From contig NZ_CP011770.1 in NCBI RefSeq assembly GCF_001028705.1, positions 3,479,807-3,543,806 of the forward strand: a stretch of 64,000 nucleotides of DNA, written 5' to 3'. The position numbers and the translations under genes are program-made. Below the pieces are notes generated by a model that worked only from the letters and a program-made list of their open reading frames with translations, was not told the origin of the DNA and ran no database searches. Shown here piece after piece: positions 54,384-63,038 of this stretch (its first letter is position 1; each line of letters begins with the position of its first letter). This DNA comes from Croceicoccus naphthovorans (GTDB lineage: Bacteria; Pseudomonadota; Alphaproteobacteria; Sphingomonadales; Sphingomonadaceae).

Positions 54384-55136
54384 ATGTACGCATATCTCGC
54401 GGAGGAATTCGCAACTGAGCTTATCAATGTTCGTTCGGACACTGAACTCGATGGCGCCCTTAAACAGGTTTCCCGGCGCCTTGGCTTCGACCACTTCGCA
54501 CTTAGCCTGGAGATGCGTTCGACATCGTGCGAGGCACCGGGCTTGCTATTGCACGACTATCCCGACGAATGGGCGAAAGTCTATATCGCCTTCGACCTCG
54601 CAGGGCAGGATCCGGTGCGAAGAGCCTGCGACAAGACCATCATCGGTTTCGCCTGGGACTGGATTGACGAACTCGTCCCTCTCACGCGCGGCGACCGTCA
54701 GATGCTCAATGTTGGCCGGGAATGCGGAATTGGCAATGGCTATACCGTTCCGCGGCACTTACCCGGGATAGGGCGCGGTACCTGCACCTTTGCTGTTCGA
54801 CCCGATCGAGAACTGCCCCGACGGCGTTTCGCCGTCGCGGAAGTGATCGGGACGCTGGCTTTGAGCTGTGCACTGGGACTGAGCTCAGAAAGACTCGATG
54901 AGAAGGTTCCCTCCCTGACCGATCGGCAGCGGGAGTGTCTGCTCTGGGTTGCAAGAGGGAAGACTGCAGCTGAAACGGCCATGATTCTCGAAATCAGCAC
55001 CGAAACCGTCATTCAGCATCTCAAGATGGCCCGCGAACGCTACCAGGTCCATTGTAAGCAGTCCCTCGTCGTCGCGGCGCTGTTCGACGGGTTGATCGGG
55101 TTTGCCGACATCATCCGTTGGCGCGACGTCGGATAG
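54384..55136 (+). CDS. LuxR-type quorum-sensing regulator
   Basis: The 250-residue protein has an acyl-homoserine-lactone-binding domain with the usual Trp, Tyr, Asp-Pro and Trp positions (EWAKVYIAFDLAGQDPVRR, then FAWDW) and a C-terminal LuxR helix-turn-helix (LTDRQRECLLWVARGKTAAETAMILEISTETVIQHLKMARERY). ATG 54384 follows a weak AGG. The matching luxI-type gene is 6.4 kb to the right at 61519, but frameshifted. It would then act as a solo receptor for external signals. Confidence 0.88.
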   Translation: MYAYLAEEFATELINVRSDTELDGALKQVSRRLGFDHFALSLEMRSTSCEAPGLLLHDYPDEWAKVYIAFDLAGQDPVRRACDKTIIGFAWDWIDELVPLTRGDRQMLNVGRECGIGNGYTVPRHLPGIGRGTCTFAVRPDRELPRRRFAVAEVIGTLALSCALGLSSERLDEKVPSLTDRQRECLLWVARGKTAAETAMILEISTETVIQHLKMARERYQVHCKQSLVVAALFDGLIGFADIIRWRDVG

Positions 55137-55283
55137 ACGCACCAGATGCGTCGAAACGTTTCAGTTAATCGACCTCAGCTTCGTCGATTAAACTCGAGCA
55201 TGCAGTGTTACGGTGCAGGCATCTCTCTGCGTCGCCAGATCAGAATATGCCGAATTCCTTATTCAACCGCTTCTTCAACACAA

Positions 55284-56642
55284 TCACACCATCGAGCCAA
55301 GGTCCGATCCCACGCTAGGGTAGGCCGAAACCATTTTCTTGAGATCGCTTGTTGTCAGTCCAAGTCGGACGGCCAAACCGAAGAAATTGATGATCTCGCC
55401 ATGCTCCGGTCCGAGCAAATGAGCGCCCAGGATAGTGTCGCATTCGTTATCGATTATGACCTTGGTTGCAGCGCAGCTTTCGCCAACGCGAAGGTTGGAA
55501 TACCAGTCGCCGGTGTCATTTTCGACGACGCGGATATCATGTCTGGCCTCTCGTGCTTCCTCTTCGAGCATGCCAACACGGCTGAGCTCTGGTACCGTAA
55601 ATACAGCGCTCGGTACGCCTGCATAATCCGGCTTTGTCCGATTGCCGTTGAGCATATTGGACGCAGCTACCTTGCCCTCGAAAACTGCGACAGGCGTAAG
55701 CGGCGCGCCTTGCGTGTCGGCCGCGTCGCCGGCAGCATAGATCTTGGGGTTGGAGGTGCTTTGCAGGTAGGCGTTGACCTCAACGCCCTTGTCACCTGCC
55801 TCGACATTGGCTGCGGCCAGGTCAAGCCGGCCAATTGCCGGGACGCGGCCCGCGCCGTGGACGACGAGATCGGCGCGCAAATCTTTCGTGCCGCTGTCAG
55901 TTTCTACCGTGACAAGAAAACCCGTCCCGTCCTTCTCGATCGCTTTGAGTGACGTGCGTCGTCGCAGTTGGACGCCGACTTCCTCGCCCCGCGCAACGAG
56001 TCTTTCGACAAGATCGGCATCGAAACCCTTGAGCGGTCTCTCGCCACGGTCGATGATGCACACCTTGCTGCCCGCGCGTGCTGCGATATGGCCAAACTCG
56101 AACGAGATGAAGCCGCCGCCGATGAACAGGATGCGTTCGGGCAGCGCATCGAGCCGCATGAACTCGGTGCTGTCGGTAAGGTGTTCGGAGCCGGGAACAT
56201 CTATCGTCCGCGGCTTGGCACCCGTTGCGATCAGGAAATGGTTTGCCTGAAACTGCCCCTCGCCGTCGATTTCGACGGTATCTTCGCCGACGAAGCGCGC
56301 TTTCCCGTGAAGGGTAGTGACGCCGTTGCTCTCCAGACCGTTTTCGATCCGACCGGGCATTTTGTCGGTGAACGTCTGCGTGAAGGCGACCAGATCGGGC
56401 CAGTTGATGGCGATGTCGTTCGGTTCGATGCCCTTGCCGTGCATGAGCCGCGCTGCGTCGATGATTTCCGCCCCGCGGCGGAGCATTTTCTTCGGATCGC
56501 AGCCGCGCAGGGCGCAGGTGCCGCCATAAGGCAGTTCGTCGACTACCGCGACCGACCAACCGGCTGAGGCGCATTTGTTGGCGGCATTTACGGCCGCCAT
56601 ACCAACACCCAGCACTATAAGATCGAAGTTTCGCGTACTCAT
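55284..56642 (-). CDS. MerA-like FAD/NAD(P) disulfide oxidoreductase
   Basis: The 452-residue flavoprotein (from ATG complement 56642) has the FAD-binding start DLIVLGVGMAAVNAA and the redox cysteines Cys43 and Cys48 in GGTCALRGCDPKK. Further on are the NAD(P)-binding IGGGFISFEFGHIAARAG and the FAD motif IYAAGDAAD. It lacks the C-terminal vicinal cysteines and the N-terminal metal domain of true MerA; it ends GSDLGSMV. It is the last gene of a mer-like operon and may reduce a thiol-metal substrate, but mercury reduction is not proven. Confidence 0.82.
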   Translation of the reverse strand: MSTRNFDLIVLGVGMAAVNAANKCASAGWSVAVVDELPYGGTCALRGCDPKKMLRRGAEIIDAARLMHGKGIEPNDIAINWPDLVAFTQTFTDKMPGRIENGLESNGVTTLHGKARFVGEDTVEIDGEGQFQANHFLIATGAKPRTIDVPGSEHLTDSTEFMRLDALPERILFIGGGFISFEFGHIAARAGSKVCIIDRGERPLKGFDADLVERLVARGEEVGVQLRRRTSLKAIEKDGTGFLVTVETDSGTKDLRADLVVHGAGRVPAIGRLDLAAANVEAGDKGVEVNAYLQSTSNPKIYAAGDAADTQGAPLTPVAVFEGKVAASNMLNGNRTKPDYAGVPSAVFTVPELSRVGMLEEEAREARHDIRVVENDTGDWYSNLRVGESCAATKVIIDNECDTILGAHLLGPEHGEIINFFGLAVRLGLTTSDLKKMVSAYPSVGSDLGSMV

Positions 56643-56643
56643 C

Positions 56644-56873
56644 TCACCGCCCTCCGCAACATGTGGCGCCCTTGCGATCGGCACGCGTTTCCTGGATCGG
56701 CGGGCAGGGATGGTGCCGAATGAGCAGAAGACACAGCAATCGCCCGCATTGGGGCGGAGTTTCACACCGCAACCATTGCAATCGTAGAAAAACCAGCAGG
56801 CATCCGTCGGCATTCTTTCGAGCTTTTTGTACCCGCAAGTAGGGCATGTGATCTCGGACTTCAGTTTGATCAT
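56644..56873 (-). pseudogene. GDCCVxC-type small mer-operon protein, frameshifted
   Basis: The ~75-residue zinc-ribbon-like protein (CPTCG, CNGCG, GDCCVFCSFG) is typical of alphaproteobacterial mer operons. A missing C near 56706-56713 throws it out of frame, so translation runs on into the downstream reductase as a fusion of 529 residues. In the shifted frame the natural ending (CPPIQETRADRKGATCCGGR) and a stop at 56644 appear, one base before the reductase ATG. Its start overlaps merP (ATGA). Confidence 0.75.
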
Positions 56874-57211
56874 AGCGCGCTCTCTGAAAGGATCGCCGGA
56901 TATCCGGCCTCGGTCGACGCCGCGGCGATCGCGCTTGTGGTTGTTCGCTCAGGATCGAACTGCGCAGTCGCCGTCCTGGTCTCGTAATCGATAGTCACCT
57001 CGTGCACGCCTGCCACGCCTTCCATCGCGCGCCGAACCGTTATCGGGCAGGTCGCGCAGGTCATATTCTCGACCGCAAAACTTGCCGATTGCAGATGCGC
57101 GGAATTTTGTTGAACCCGTTCGTCGGAGTTTGGCGGAAACAAGGTCGCTGCCCAGATACCCGCTCCGGCCAGTCCCAGTATCGCAACTGCGACGATCATC
57201 GTCTTCTTCAT
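56870..57211 (-). CDS. merP: MerP-like periplasmic/membrane-anchored metal-binding protein
   Basis: The 113-residue protein has an N-terminal signal or anchor helix (MIVAVAILGLAGAGIWAA) and a heavy-metal-associated domain with MTCATC (Cys52 and Cys55). In mer operons it hands Hg(II) to MerT. AGGAG lies before the start, partly formed by the IS1380 target copy. The IS now separates it from merT and the mer promoter by about 1.65 kb, so expression may be reduced. Confidence 0.85.
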   Translation of the reverse strand: MKKTMIVAVAILGLAGAGIWAATLFPPNSDERVQQNSAHLQSASFAVENMTCATCPITVRRAMEGVAGVHEVTIDYETRTATAQFDPERTTTSAIAAASTEAGYPAILSESAL

Positions 57212-57226
57212 CTTTCGAACTCCTAG

Positions 57227-58872
57227 CCCGTCTTATTCACGGGGTTGGCTACGAAGGGTTGGCGGGAGTGGCATAAGCCTCTGATCTGAATTAGGAACTG
57301 GGTGTCTACACCGGCCCTGCTGCAGGGCAGAAAATGCCACAGGCCACACCCGCCATGAACGACGATATCGCAAGCCCCTTCCGATTCCCAGCGGTCGACC
57401 GCAAGAAAGTCACAGCCGCGTTCGACGGTGGTCGGCTCACTTCGGACGGCGGCGTTCTGTTGCTGTCGCAGGCCGAGCGCGCGATGGGTATCTGCCAGCG
57501 GCTTGCGACTTGCATTGCCGATCCGCGCGATCCTGCGCGGGTGATCCATCGCCTCGACGACATCCTGCGTGCCCGCGTGTTCGCGATCGCCTGCGGCTAT
57601 GAGGATGCCGACGATCTCGATGCCCTGCGCGACGATCCGGGCTTCCGCCTGGCCCTGGGCAAGCTGCCGGGATCGGGCGCGGGGCTGGCCAGCCAACCGA
57701 CGATGAGCCGGTGGGAGAATGCACCGATCACGCGCGAGTTGGCGAAGATGCTGGCCGCGATGATCGACATCTACTGCGCCAGCTATCCGGCCCCGCCGGC
57801 GGCGGTGACGCTGGATATCGATGATACCTGCGATGTCGTCCATGGCTATCAGCAGTTGTCGTTCTGGAATGGTCATCATGGCGAGCGTTGCTTCCTGCCG
57901 ATCCATGTCTACGACACCGCCACTGGCCGGCCGGTGGCGATGCTGCTGCGCACCGGCAAGACACCGTCTGGTGTTGAAGCTGCCGGTCACATCCGGCGCC
58001 TCGTGCGCCACATCCGCCGGCAATGGCCCGAAACGCACATCACCATCCGCGGCGACGGGCACTATGGGCGGCCCGAGGTCATGGCCGTCTGCGAGGGTTG
58101 CGGCGTCGACTACGTGTTCGGCCTGCCGACCAACGCCGTGCTACGCGCCGATCCCGAAATCGTCGTTGCCGCCGATGCCTGTGCGGTCAAACGCGCTCAG
58201 CGCCAGTACCCGGTCCTGCGCACCTATGCCGAGACCCGCTACGGGGCCAAAAGCTGGAAGTGCCAGCGCCGCGTCGTCGCCCGGATCGAGGCCAGTACGA
58301 TGGGCATGGACATCCGCTATGTCGTCACTTCGCTGACCGAAGGCTCGGCCGAGCACATCTATGATACGCTCTACTGCGCGCGCGGTCAGGCCGAAAACCT
58401 GATCAAGCTGCACAAGACCCAGCTGGCCAGCGATCGCACCTCGTGCCGCTCTCCCAACGCCAATCAGATGCGCCTCATCCTGCACACCGCCGCATACTGG
58501 CTCCTGTGGCGCATTCAGCAGGAAATCCCCAAGGCAGCCTCGCTCGCGACCGCCGAGTTCGCAACGTTGCGCCTCAGGCTGCTCAAGGTCGCTGCCCGCG
58601 TCATTGAGAGCGCCACTCGCATCCGTGTCGCCTTCGCGTCAGCCTGTCCCGATGCCTCCGTTTTGAAAGCCATCGCCACCAATCTCAGGCCTGCACCTAC
58701 TTAGGCGGTGCGGCTGTGCCGCCGAACTCCGAGCTCCATTCCATCAACCTCGAAAAGCCCATTGATCCTGACGCGGTGAAAAATGCCGTCGAAGACGCTC
58801 GCCCGGACTACGCCGCCAACGTCAGATCAAGGCCCATCCACTTCGCTGCTGCGGCCTCATGAATAAACCGGG
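57227..58872 (+). mobile_element. IS1380-family insertion sequence
   Basis: This 1646-base element has similar inverted ends (CCCGTCTTATTCACGGGG on the left; CCCGGTTTATTCATGAGG as the complement of the right end). It is flanked by CTAG duplications at 57223-57226 and 58873-58876, the 4-base target copy expected for IS1380. It inserted between merT and merP, and the right CTAG supplies the merT stop codon. Confidence 0.88.
57340..58704 (+). CDS. IS1380-family transposase
   Basis: The 454-residue DDE transposase has the family segments VTAAFDGGRLTSDGGVLLL, the first catalytic Asp in VTLDIDDTCDVVHG, the second in ITIRGDGHYGRPEV, and the glutamate in ARGQAENLIKLHKTQL. It looks intact and reads opposite to the mer genes. 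ATG 57340 or 57355 may be the start; neither has a strong ribosome site. Confidence 0.9.
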   Translation, partial: QATPAMNDDIASPFRFPAVDRKKVTAAFDGGRLTSDGGVLLLSQAERAMGICQRLATCIADPRDPARVIHRLDDILRARVFAIACGYEDADDLDALRDDPGFRLALGKLPGSGAGLASQPTMSRWENAPITRELAKMLAAMIDIYCASYPAPPAAVTLDIDDTCDVVHGYQQLSFWNGHHGERCFLPIHVYDTATGRPVAMLLRTGKTPSGVEAAGHIRRLVRHIRRQWPETHITIRGDGHYGRPEVMAVCEGCGVDYVFGLPTNAVLRADPEIVVAADACAVKRAQRQYPVLRTYAETRYGAKSWKCQRRVVARIEASTMGMDIRYVVTSLTEGSAEHIYDTLYCARGQAENLIKLHKTQLASDRTSCRSPNANQMRLILHTAAYWLLWRIQQEIPKAASLATAEFATLRLRLLKVAARVIESATRIRVAFASACPDASVLKAIATNLRPAPT

Positions 58873-59235
58873 CTAGTAGAATTGCGGCGCCCACCACTCG
58901 ACCGTGGACGAGGCAGCGACCAATACGGTCGCCAGCCACAGGGAGCTTTTGACGAGCAGGTTTGCTCCGGGCCGCGCGCAATATGTTCCGTCTTCGCAAG
59001 GTTCGGCTTGCCGAAAATAGACGTGCCGGAATCCAAGGGCCAAAAAGACAACCGCAATGGCGATAAATACCCATTTGTACGGTTCGAGCGCAGTGAGATT
59101 GCCGATCCACGCGCCGCTGATGCCAAGGCTCAGCAATAACAGCGGGGCAATACAGCAGGACGAGGCGAGTATCGCGCCGAGCGTCCCGCCGCTCGCCCAT
59201 AAGCGCTGCGCGTTCTTGTGCATTTGATCGACCAT
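58873..59235 (-). CDS. merT: MerT-like mercuric ion transporter
   Basis: The product of about 120 residues has three hydrophobic segments. The first carries the vicinal cysteines SSCCIAPLLLL, and the loop has CEDGTYC, as in MerT. It takes Hg(II) from MerP into the cell. The start is uncertain: ATG complement 59235 is almost leaderless relative to the promoter; ATG complement 59223 is an alternative. The stop TAG lies inside the IS1380 target duplication. The promoter with MerR operator is immediately upstream. Confidence 0.85.
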   Translation of the reverse strand: MVDQMHKNAQRLWASGGTLGAILASSCCIAPLLLLSLGISGAWIGNLTALEPYKWVFIAIAVVFLALGFRHVYFRQAEPCEDGTYCARPGANLLVKSSLWLATVLVAASSTVEWWAPQFY

Positions 59236-59242
59236 GGAAACC

Positions 59243-59273
59243 AATGTACTCCCTGTAGTAACTACAGGTTCAA
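59243..59273 (-). promoter_or_regulatory. MerR-type promoter-operator of the mer operon
   Basis: On the minus strand TTGAAC (59268-59273) and TACATT (59243-59248) are separated by 19 bases instead of 17. The spacer holds the dyad CTGTAGT-TACTACAG. The long spacer with central dyad is the hallmark of MerR-activated promoters. It drives merT leftward; merR starts 22 bases to the right in the opposite direction. Confidence 0.82.
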
Positions 59274-59294
59274 GCACTAATTGGCATATGGCTC

Positions 59295-59718
59295 ATGACA
59301 GCATCGCAAGTGATCAAACGGGGAGAACTGGCCAGACGGTCGGGCTGCAACCTTGAGACAATCCGCTACTACGAGAACATCGGTCTGCTTCAGCCTCCCG
59401 AGCGTACGGCAAGCGGGCACAGGCTCTATCCACCCGGCGACCAGGCGCGGCTCGGCTTTATCTTGCGCGGCCGCGATCTGGGTTTTTCGATCGAGGAGCT
59501 CAAAAGCCTGCTCAGCCTCGTTGATTCGCACCCCTACAGCTGCGGCGAGGTTCGGGATCTGACCAATAACCATCTGGCCAGCGTGCGAGCTAAAATTGCT
59601 GATTTGACTAGGTTGGAGCGCACGCTAGCCGATGTATCAGCCCGCTGCGAAGGCCGGTGATGTTCCGGAATGCCCCATCATAGATACGCTCTTTGGTCGT
59701 GGTCCTGGCGCCCGATAG
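59295..59718 (+). pseudogene. merR: MerR-family mercury-responsive regulator, frameshifted near its end
   Basis: The first 121 residues are a normal MerR: IKRGELARRSGCNLETIRYYENIGLLQPPERTASGHRLY, a helical linker, and cysteines in YSCGEVRDLT and SARCEG. The frame then stops at 59660. One extra C in GGCCGGT near 59653 hides the natural ending GGDVPECPIIDTLFG, which appears in the other frame and ends at 59718. The third mercury-binding cysteine (PEC) is therefore lost from the predicted protein. It may still bind DNA but not respond to mercury. Confidence 0.82.
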
Positions 59719-59858
59719 TGACGCAATGCCGTCGGAACGGGTGCGCGTCTTGAAGCTATTTCGATCGAAGCCGGATGCCGACGAGGCGAGGGAACGAATA
59801 TGCGCCCTGTCCGTCCCCTCACTACAGAGCCTTGTCATTTAACTTTTGATAGCCTTCC

Positions 59859-60249
59859 ATGCCGACCACCATTCTGATTGTCGAAGACGAATTCCTCATA
59901 GCTGTCGAAATGGAGGCGGTGGTTCACGATCTCCGGTCATGAATCCGCAGGCATAGCCGACGACATGCAATCGGCATTGGCAAAGGCTTCAGACGCGATC
60001 GATGTGGCGCTCGTCGATGTCAATCTGGCCGATGGAGCCACTGGTCCGAGGATCGGCGAGAAGCTTGCTGCGGATTTCGGGATCGAGGTTATTTTCGTAA
60101 CGCCAATCCCGCACAACTCGGCGAAGGGGTGAGCGGAAACGCTGGGCGCGCTGGAAAAACCGGTCGATCTTAGCATTCTCAAGCAGGTTCTCGACTATGT
60201 CATTGCGGTCCGGAAGGGCGAAAAAAATCGATCCGCCAGCCCGTCTTAG
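59859..60249 (+). pseudogene. Single-domain response regulator, degenerate
   Basis: The reading begins MPTTILIVEDEFLIAVEMEAVVHDL and then hits a stop through an extra C. Later pieces in shifted frames (AIDVALVDVNLADGATGPRIGEKL with the phosphoacceptor Asp, then EKPVDLSILKQVLDYVIAVRKGE) complete a receiver domain of about 125 residues. Three frameshifts are needed to restore it. It converges on the degenerate kinase, which may have been its partner. Confidence 0.78.
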
Positions 60250-60257
60250 GCTCTTCT

Positions 60258-61334
60258 TTAACTAGGCTCCTGCAACCTGCTTTTTCGGACATCCATGACG
60301 AGTTCAACGCCATCGTCATGCCAGGTTCTCTCGTAATTGCCTCCTAGCTGTTGCTTCACGGCCAACTCGATGAGGCGACTTCCGAAACCCGTTTGAGGCT
60401 CACTCGCCTTGTCGATGTGAGCTCCGTGTTCCCTCCAGCGGAAGCGGACCATCTCGTCCTCGGTTGAAAGGTCCAGCGAAATCCTTCCCTCGGGATTGGA
60501 CAGAGCTCCGTACTTCATCGCGTTGGTAGCCAGCTCGTGGAACACCAATGCAACCGGCGTGGCGGCGCGGCTTTCGACCGCGATATCGGGGCCGGAAATA
60601 GCAATCCTTCTTTCGGAAAAGGCAGGATAGGTCTCGAAGATCGTCGCAAGCAGCGTGGCGAGGGTCACTTCCTTGCCCTCGGGCTGGGACTTTTCGCTGT
60701 GGGGCCGGACGAATTCGTGCGCGCGCCCCAGCGCGGAAATCCGGCCCAGCAGGTCGCGCGACGCTTCACCGAACGCTTCATTTGCGCGCGCTGTCAGGCT
60801 GATCAAACCGGAAACAATCGCGAAGATGTTCTTGATGCGATGGCTGAGCTCTTGACTCAGGATTTCGTTTTGGAGGGCGGTGCGCTTCTGCTCGTCGATA
60901 TCCGTACAAGTGCCGATCCAGCGCTGGATCTCACCCTCCTCGTTGAGGATCGGCAGCGCACGACGATCATCCAGCGATAATCACCGCTGTGATGCCTCAG
61001 GCGATATTCAACCTCGTACGGTTCGCCGGTAGCGAGGCTGTGGTTCCATTTCTTCCATGCGTCGCCTGGTCATCCTCATGGAACATCCCGGCCCATCCTT
61101 CGCCGTCGGTTGATCCGACAGGGACACCCGTGAATTCATACCAGCGCGCATTGTAATAATCGTGGGAGCCGTCGGGAAGAGTCGACCATACCATCTGCGG
61201 CATGGTGTCGGCGAGCGCATGGAAGCAGCTCCGGCGGATTGCAGCGCATGCTCTGTAGCCAGGGGCAAGACATCAGGCGCCGAAGAGGATTCGCGGCTGC
61301 CAAGCTGGAAGTTCGTGATGACTTTTGCATTCAT
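60258..61334 (-). pseudogene. PAS-HWE/HisKA_2-type sensor histidine kinase, degenerate
   Basis: The kinase end is intact in one frame: LSHRIKNIFAIVSGLISL (phosphoacceptor His) and VALVFHELATNAMKYGALS (N-box), then GFGSRLIELAVKQQLGG. The PAS part (MPQMVWSTLPDGSHDYYNARWYEFTGV and a second half EYRLRHHSGDYRWM) lies in other frames. At least three single-base shifts (near 60965, 61070 and 61215) interrupt it. It must be inactive as a sensor as written. Confidence 0.78.
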
Positions 61335-61377
61335 AGCCAGCTTGTGACCTTCTCGGGATGAACAGAATCGGACCGAT

Positions 61378-61396
61378 AGGATACCTGTCGTATCTT
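61378..61396 (+). promoter_or_regulatory. Possible lux-box-like dyad upstream of luxI
   Basis: An inverted repeat GATAC-CTGTC-GTATC (core 61380-61394) lies about 125 bases before the luxI start. LuxR-type regulators bind dyads of about 20 bases upstream of luxI genes. The match to known lux boxes is loose. Confidence 0.25.
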
Positions 61397-61518
61397 GTTG
61401 ATTTTCAATCGCTGAAGCTCATCGCACAGGTAAGGCGGTCAGTAAACTGGCCCTGTATTGCGCCAGACGGGGCCCTCCCCAGTTCTTGGTATGTCGCTGC
61501 CTATCCGGATTTGATGAG

Positions 61519-62177
61519 ATGCGAGCAGTCATCAAGTTCACAGGTAATCTTCATGCAGCAAAGCAGCGGTATAAATGGTGCAAACCTGGTCGTCCGGCAC
61601 TTCGCGCCATGTTCGAGGCGCGCAAGCGCGTGTTCGTGGATCTTCTTGGGTGGGACGTTCCGGTGCTCGACGGGACCTTTGAAATCGACCAGTTCGATAC
61701 GCCCTCGGCCGCCTATCTCGTCCTCACCGGCGAAAAGTGCGAGCATCGCGCATCGGCCCGGCTCCTGCGTTCTGATGGACCTCATATCTTACGCGATCTC
61801 TTTCCGCAGCTGTGCACCGGACCTGTTCCGCAGGATGAGGCATTTCGCGAGATTACCCGATTCTGTATCGATCCCACGTTGCCGCGCGCTGATCGCCGGA
61901 GTGTCCGCAACCAGCTCGTCTCCGCACTCGCCGATTTTGCAATATCGGAAGGGATCTCTGGTTATTCGGCGGTCGCCCCAGTGCCCTGGTTCCGTCAGAT
62001 CGCCCAGTTCGGCTGGCGCTGCCAGCAGCTTGGACCGTGCGTTTCTATCGATGGCAGCAGCTTGTCGCTCTTCGCATCGACATCGATCAGGATACACGCG
62101 CGCAACTCGCCAACGCAGGGATCTACTGCCGCAATCCTCAGCCGGAAGCCTATGGTGGTATGGAGCTGGCAGCATGA
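61519..62177 (+). pseudogene. luxI: LuxI-type acyl-homoserine lactone synthase, frameshifted
   Basis: The frame shows the LuxI core: MFEARKRVFVDLLGWDVPVLDG, EIDQFD, ASARLLRS and FREITRFCIDP, covering the substrate-binding Arg, Trp, Asp and Glu residues. After GWRCQQLGPC the frame is lost; the natural ending (VRFYRWQQLVALRIDIDQDTR to GGMELAA) follows in the -1 frame and stops at 62177. One missing G in CCGGTG near 62036 explains it. The stop overlaps the phyH start (ATGA). The start at 61519 is a guess, with no ribosome site. Confidence 0.85.
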
Positions 62178-63038
62178 CTGCGCCGAGCGAGGCGTATTGG
62201 CTCGATCAGCTGCAAGAGGATGGCTATTGCATCATTCCGCAGCTTGTCGCCGAGCAACAGATCGCCGCACTCGATGCGGACCTGGAAGCTGCGTTTGCGC
62301 AGGCGCCACTCGGCAAGGGAGACTTCTATGGGCATCGGACCAAACGGTTTGGAAGCCTCCTTCGCCGCTCGCAGGTCGCGGGCGATCTGGTCCTGCAGCC
62401 GCTAGTCCTATCGCTCGCCGCGCAATTCTCGGCAGCGCCTGCGACCGGATACAGCTCAATGTCGCCCAGGCGATCGCGATCCATCCCGGCGAGATAGAAC
62501 AGTTTCCGCATTGCGATCAGGATATGTGGGCAGGCCGCAAGGGCGATCACGAATATCTTCTCAACGTCATCTGGCCGCTGACCGAATTTACTCGCCTCAA
62601 TGGCGCGACACGCATCTACCCCGGGACGCACAGAAAGCCTGTCGACAATCTCGAAAGTCTCGACGATCCCATAGTCGCAGTTTGCAAGCCCGGCGATGCC
62701 ATCTGCTTTCTTGGCTCCACCGTCCATGGAGCGGGACCAAACCAGACCGAGGATGTCCGCCGCGGTGTCGTAATCGGCTACAGTCTCGGCTGGCTCAAAC
62801 CCTACGAGAATCTCTGGCTGGCCTATCCGCCAGCAGTAGCAAAAGAGTTCTCGCCCGAACTCGCCGAACTGGCCGGTTATGTGCAGCACCGCCCGAACCT
62901 GGGTAATTTCGAAGGGCAATGCCCGTCGGTTCTGCTGAGCGACAAGGTGCCCGAATTCCGCAGGCAACCGATAGTCTGCGCCCCGACCAGAAAGAAGCGG
63001 TTCGTGAGTTCGCCGAGACGCGCCGCAGCGGGCGATGA
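62174..63038 (+). pseudogene. Phytanoyl-CoA dioxygenase family gene (phyH), frameshifted
   Basis: The N-terminal part (MTAPSEAYWLDQLQEDGYCIIPQL) and the catalytic part are in different frames, joined near 62420. The catalytic part carries HPGEIEQFPHCDQDMW with the iron ligands His and Asp, and STVHGAGPNQT with the distal His. A second shift near 62960 hides the natural ending ATDSLRPDQKEAVREFAETRR. PhyH genes follow luxI in many sphingomonads. The gene overlaps luxI and gntR by ATGA at both ends, showing an original three-gene operon. Confidence 0.82.

Noticed and set aside
55284..56642. Naming the reductase merA
   Set aside because: The redox motif is CALRGC, and the C-terminal Cys pair and N-terminal metal-binding domain of MerA are missing.
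61358..62497. 379-residue frame over luxI and phyH
   Set aside because: It joins nonsense from the luxI shadow frame to the real phyH N-terminus; the protein-like part begins only at 62174.
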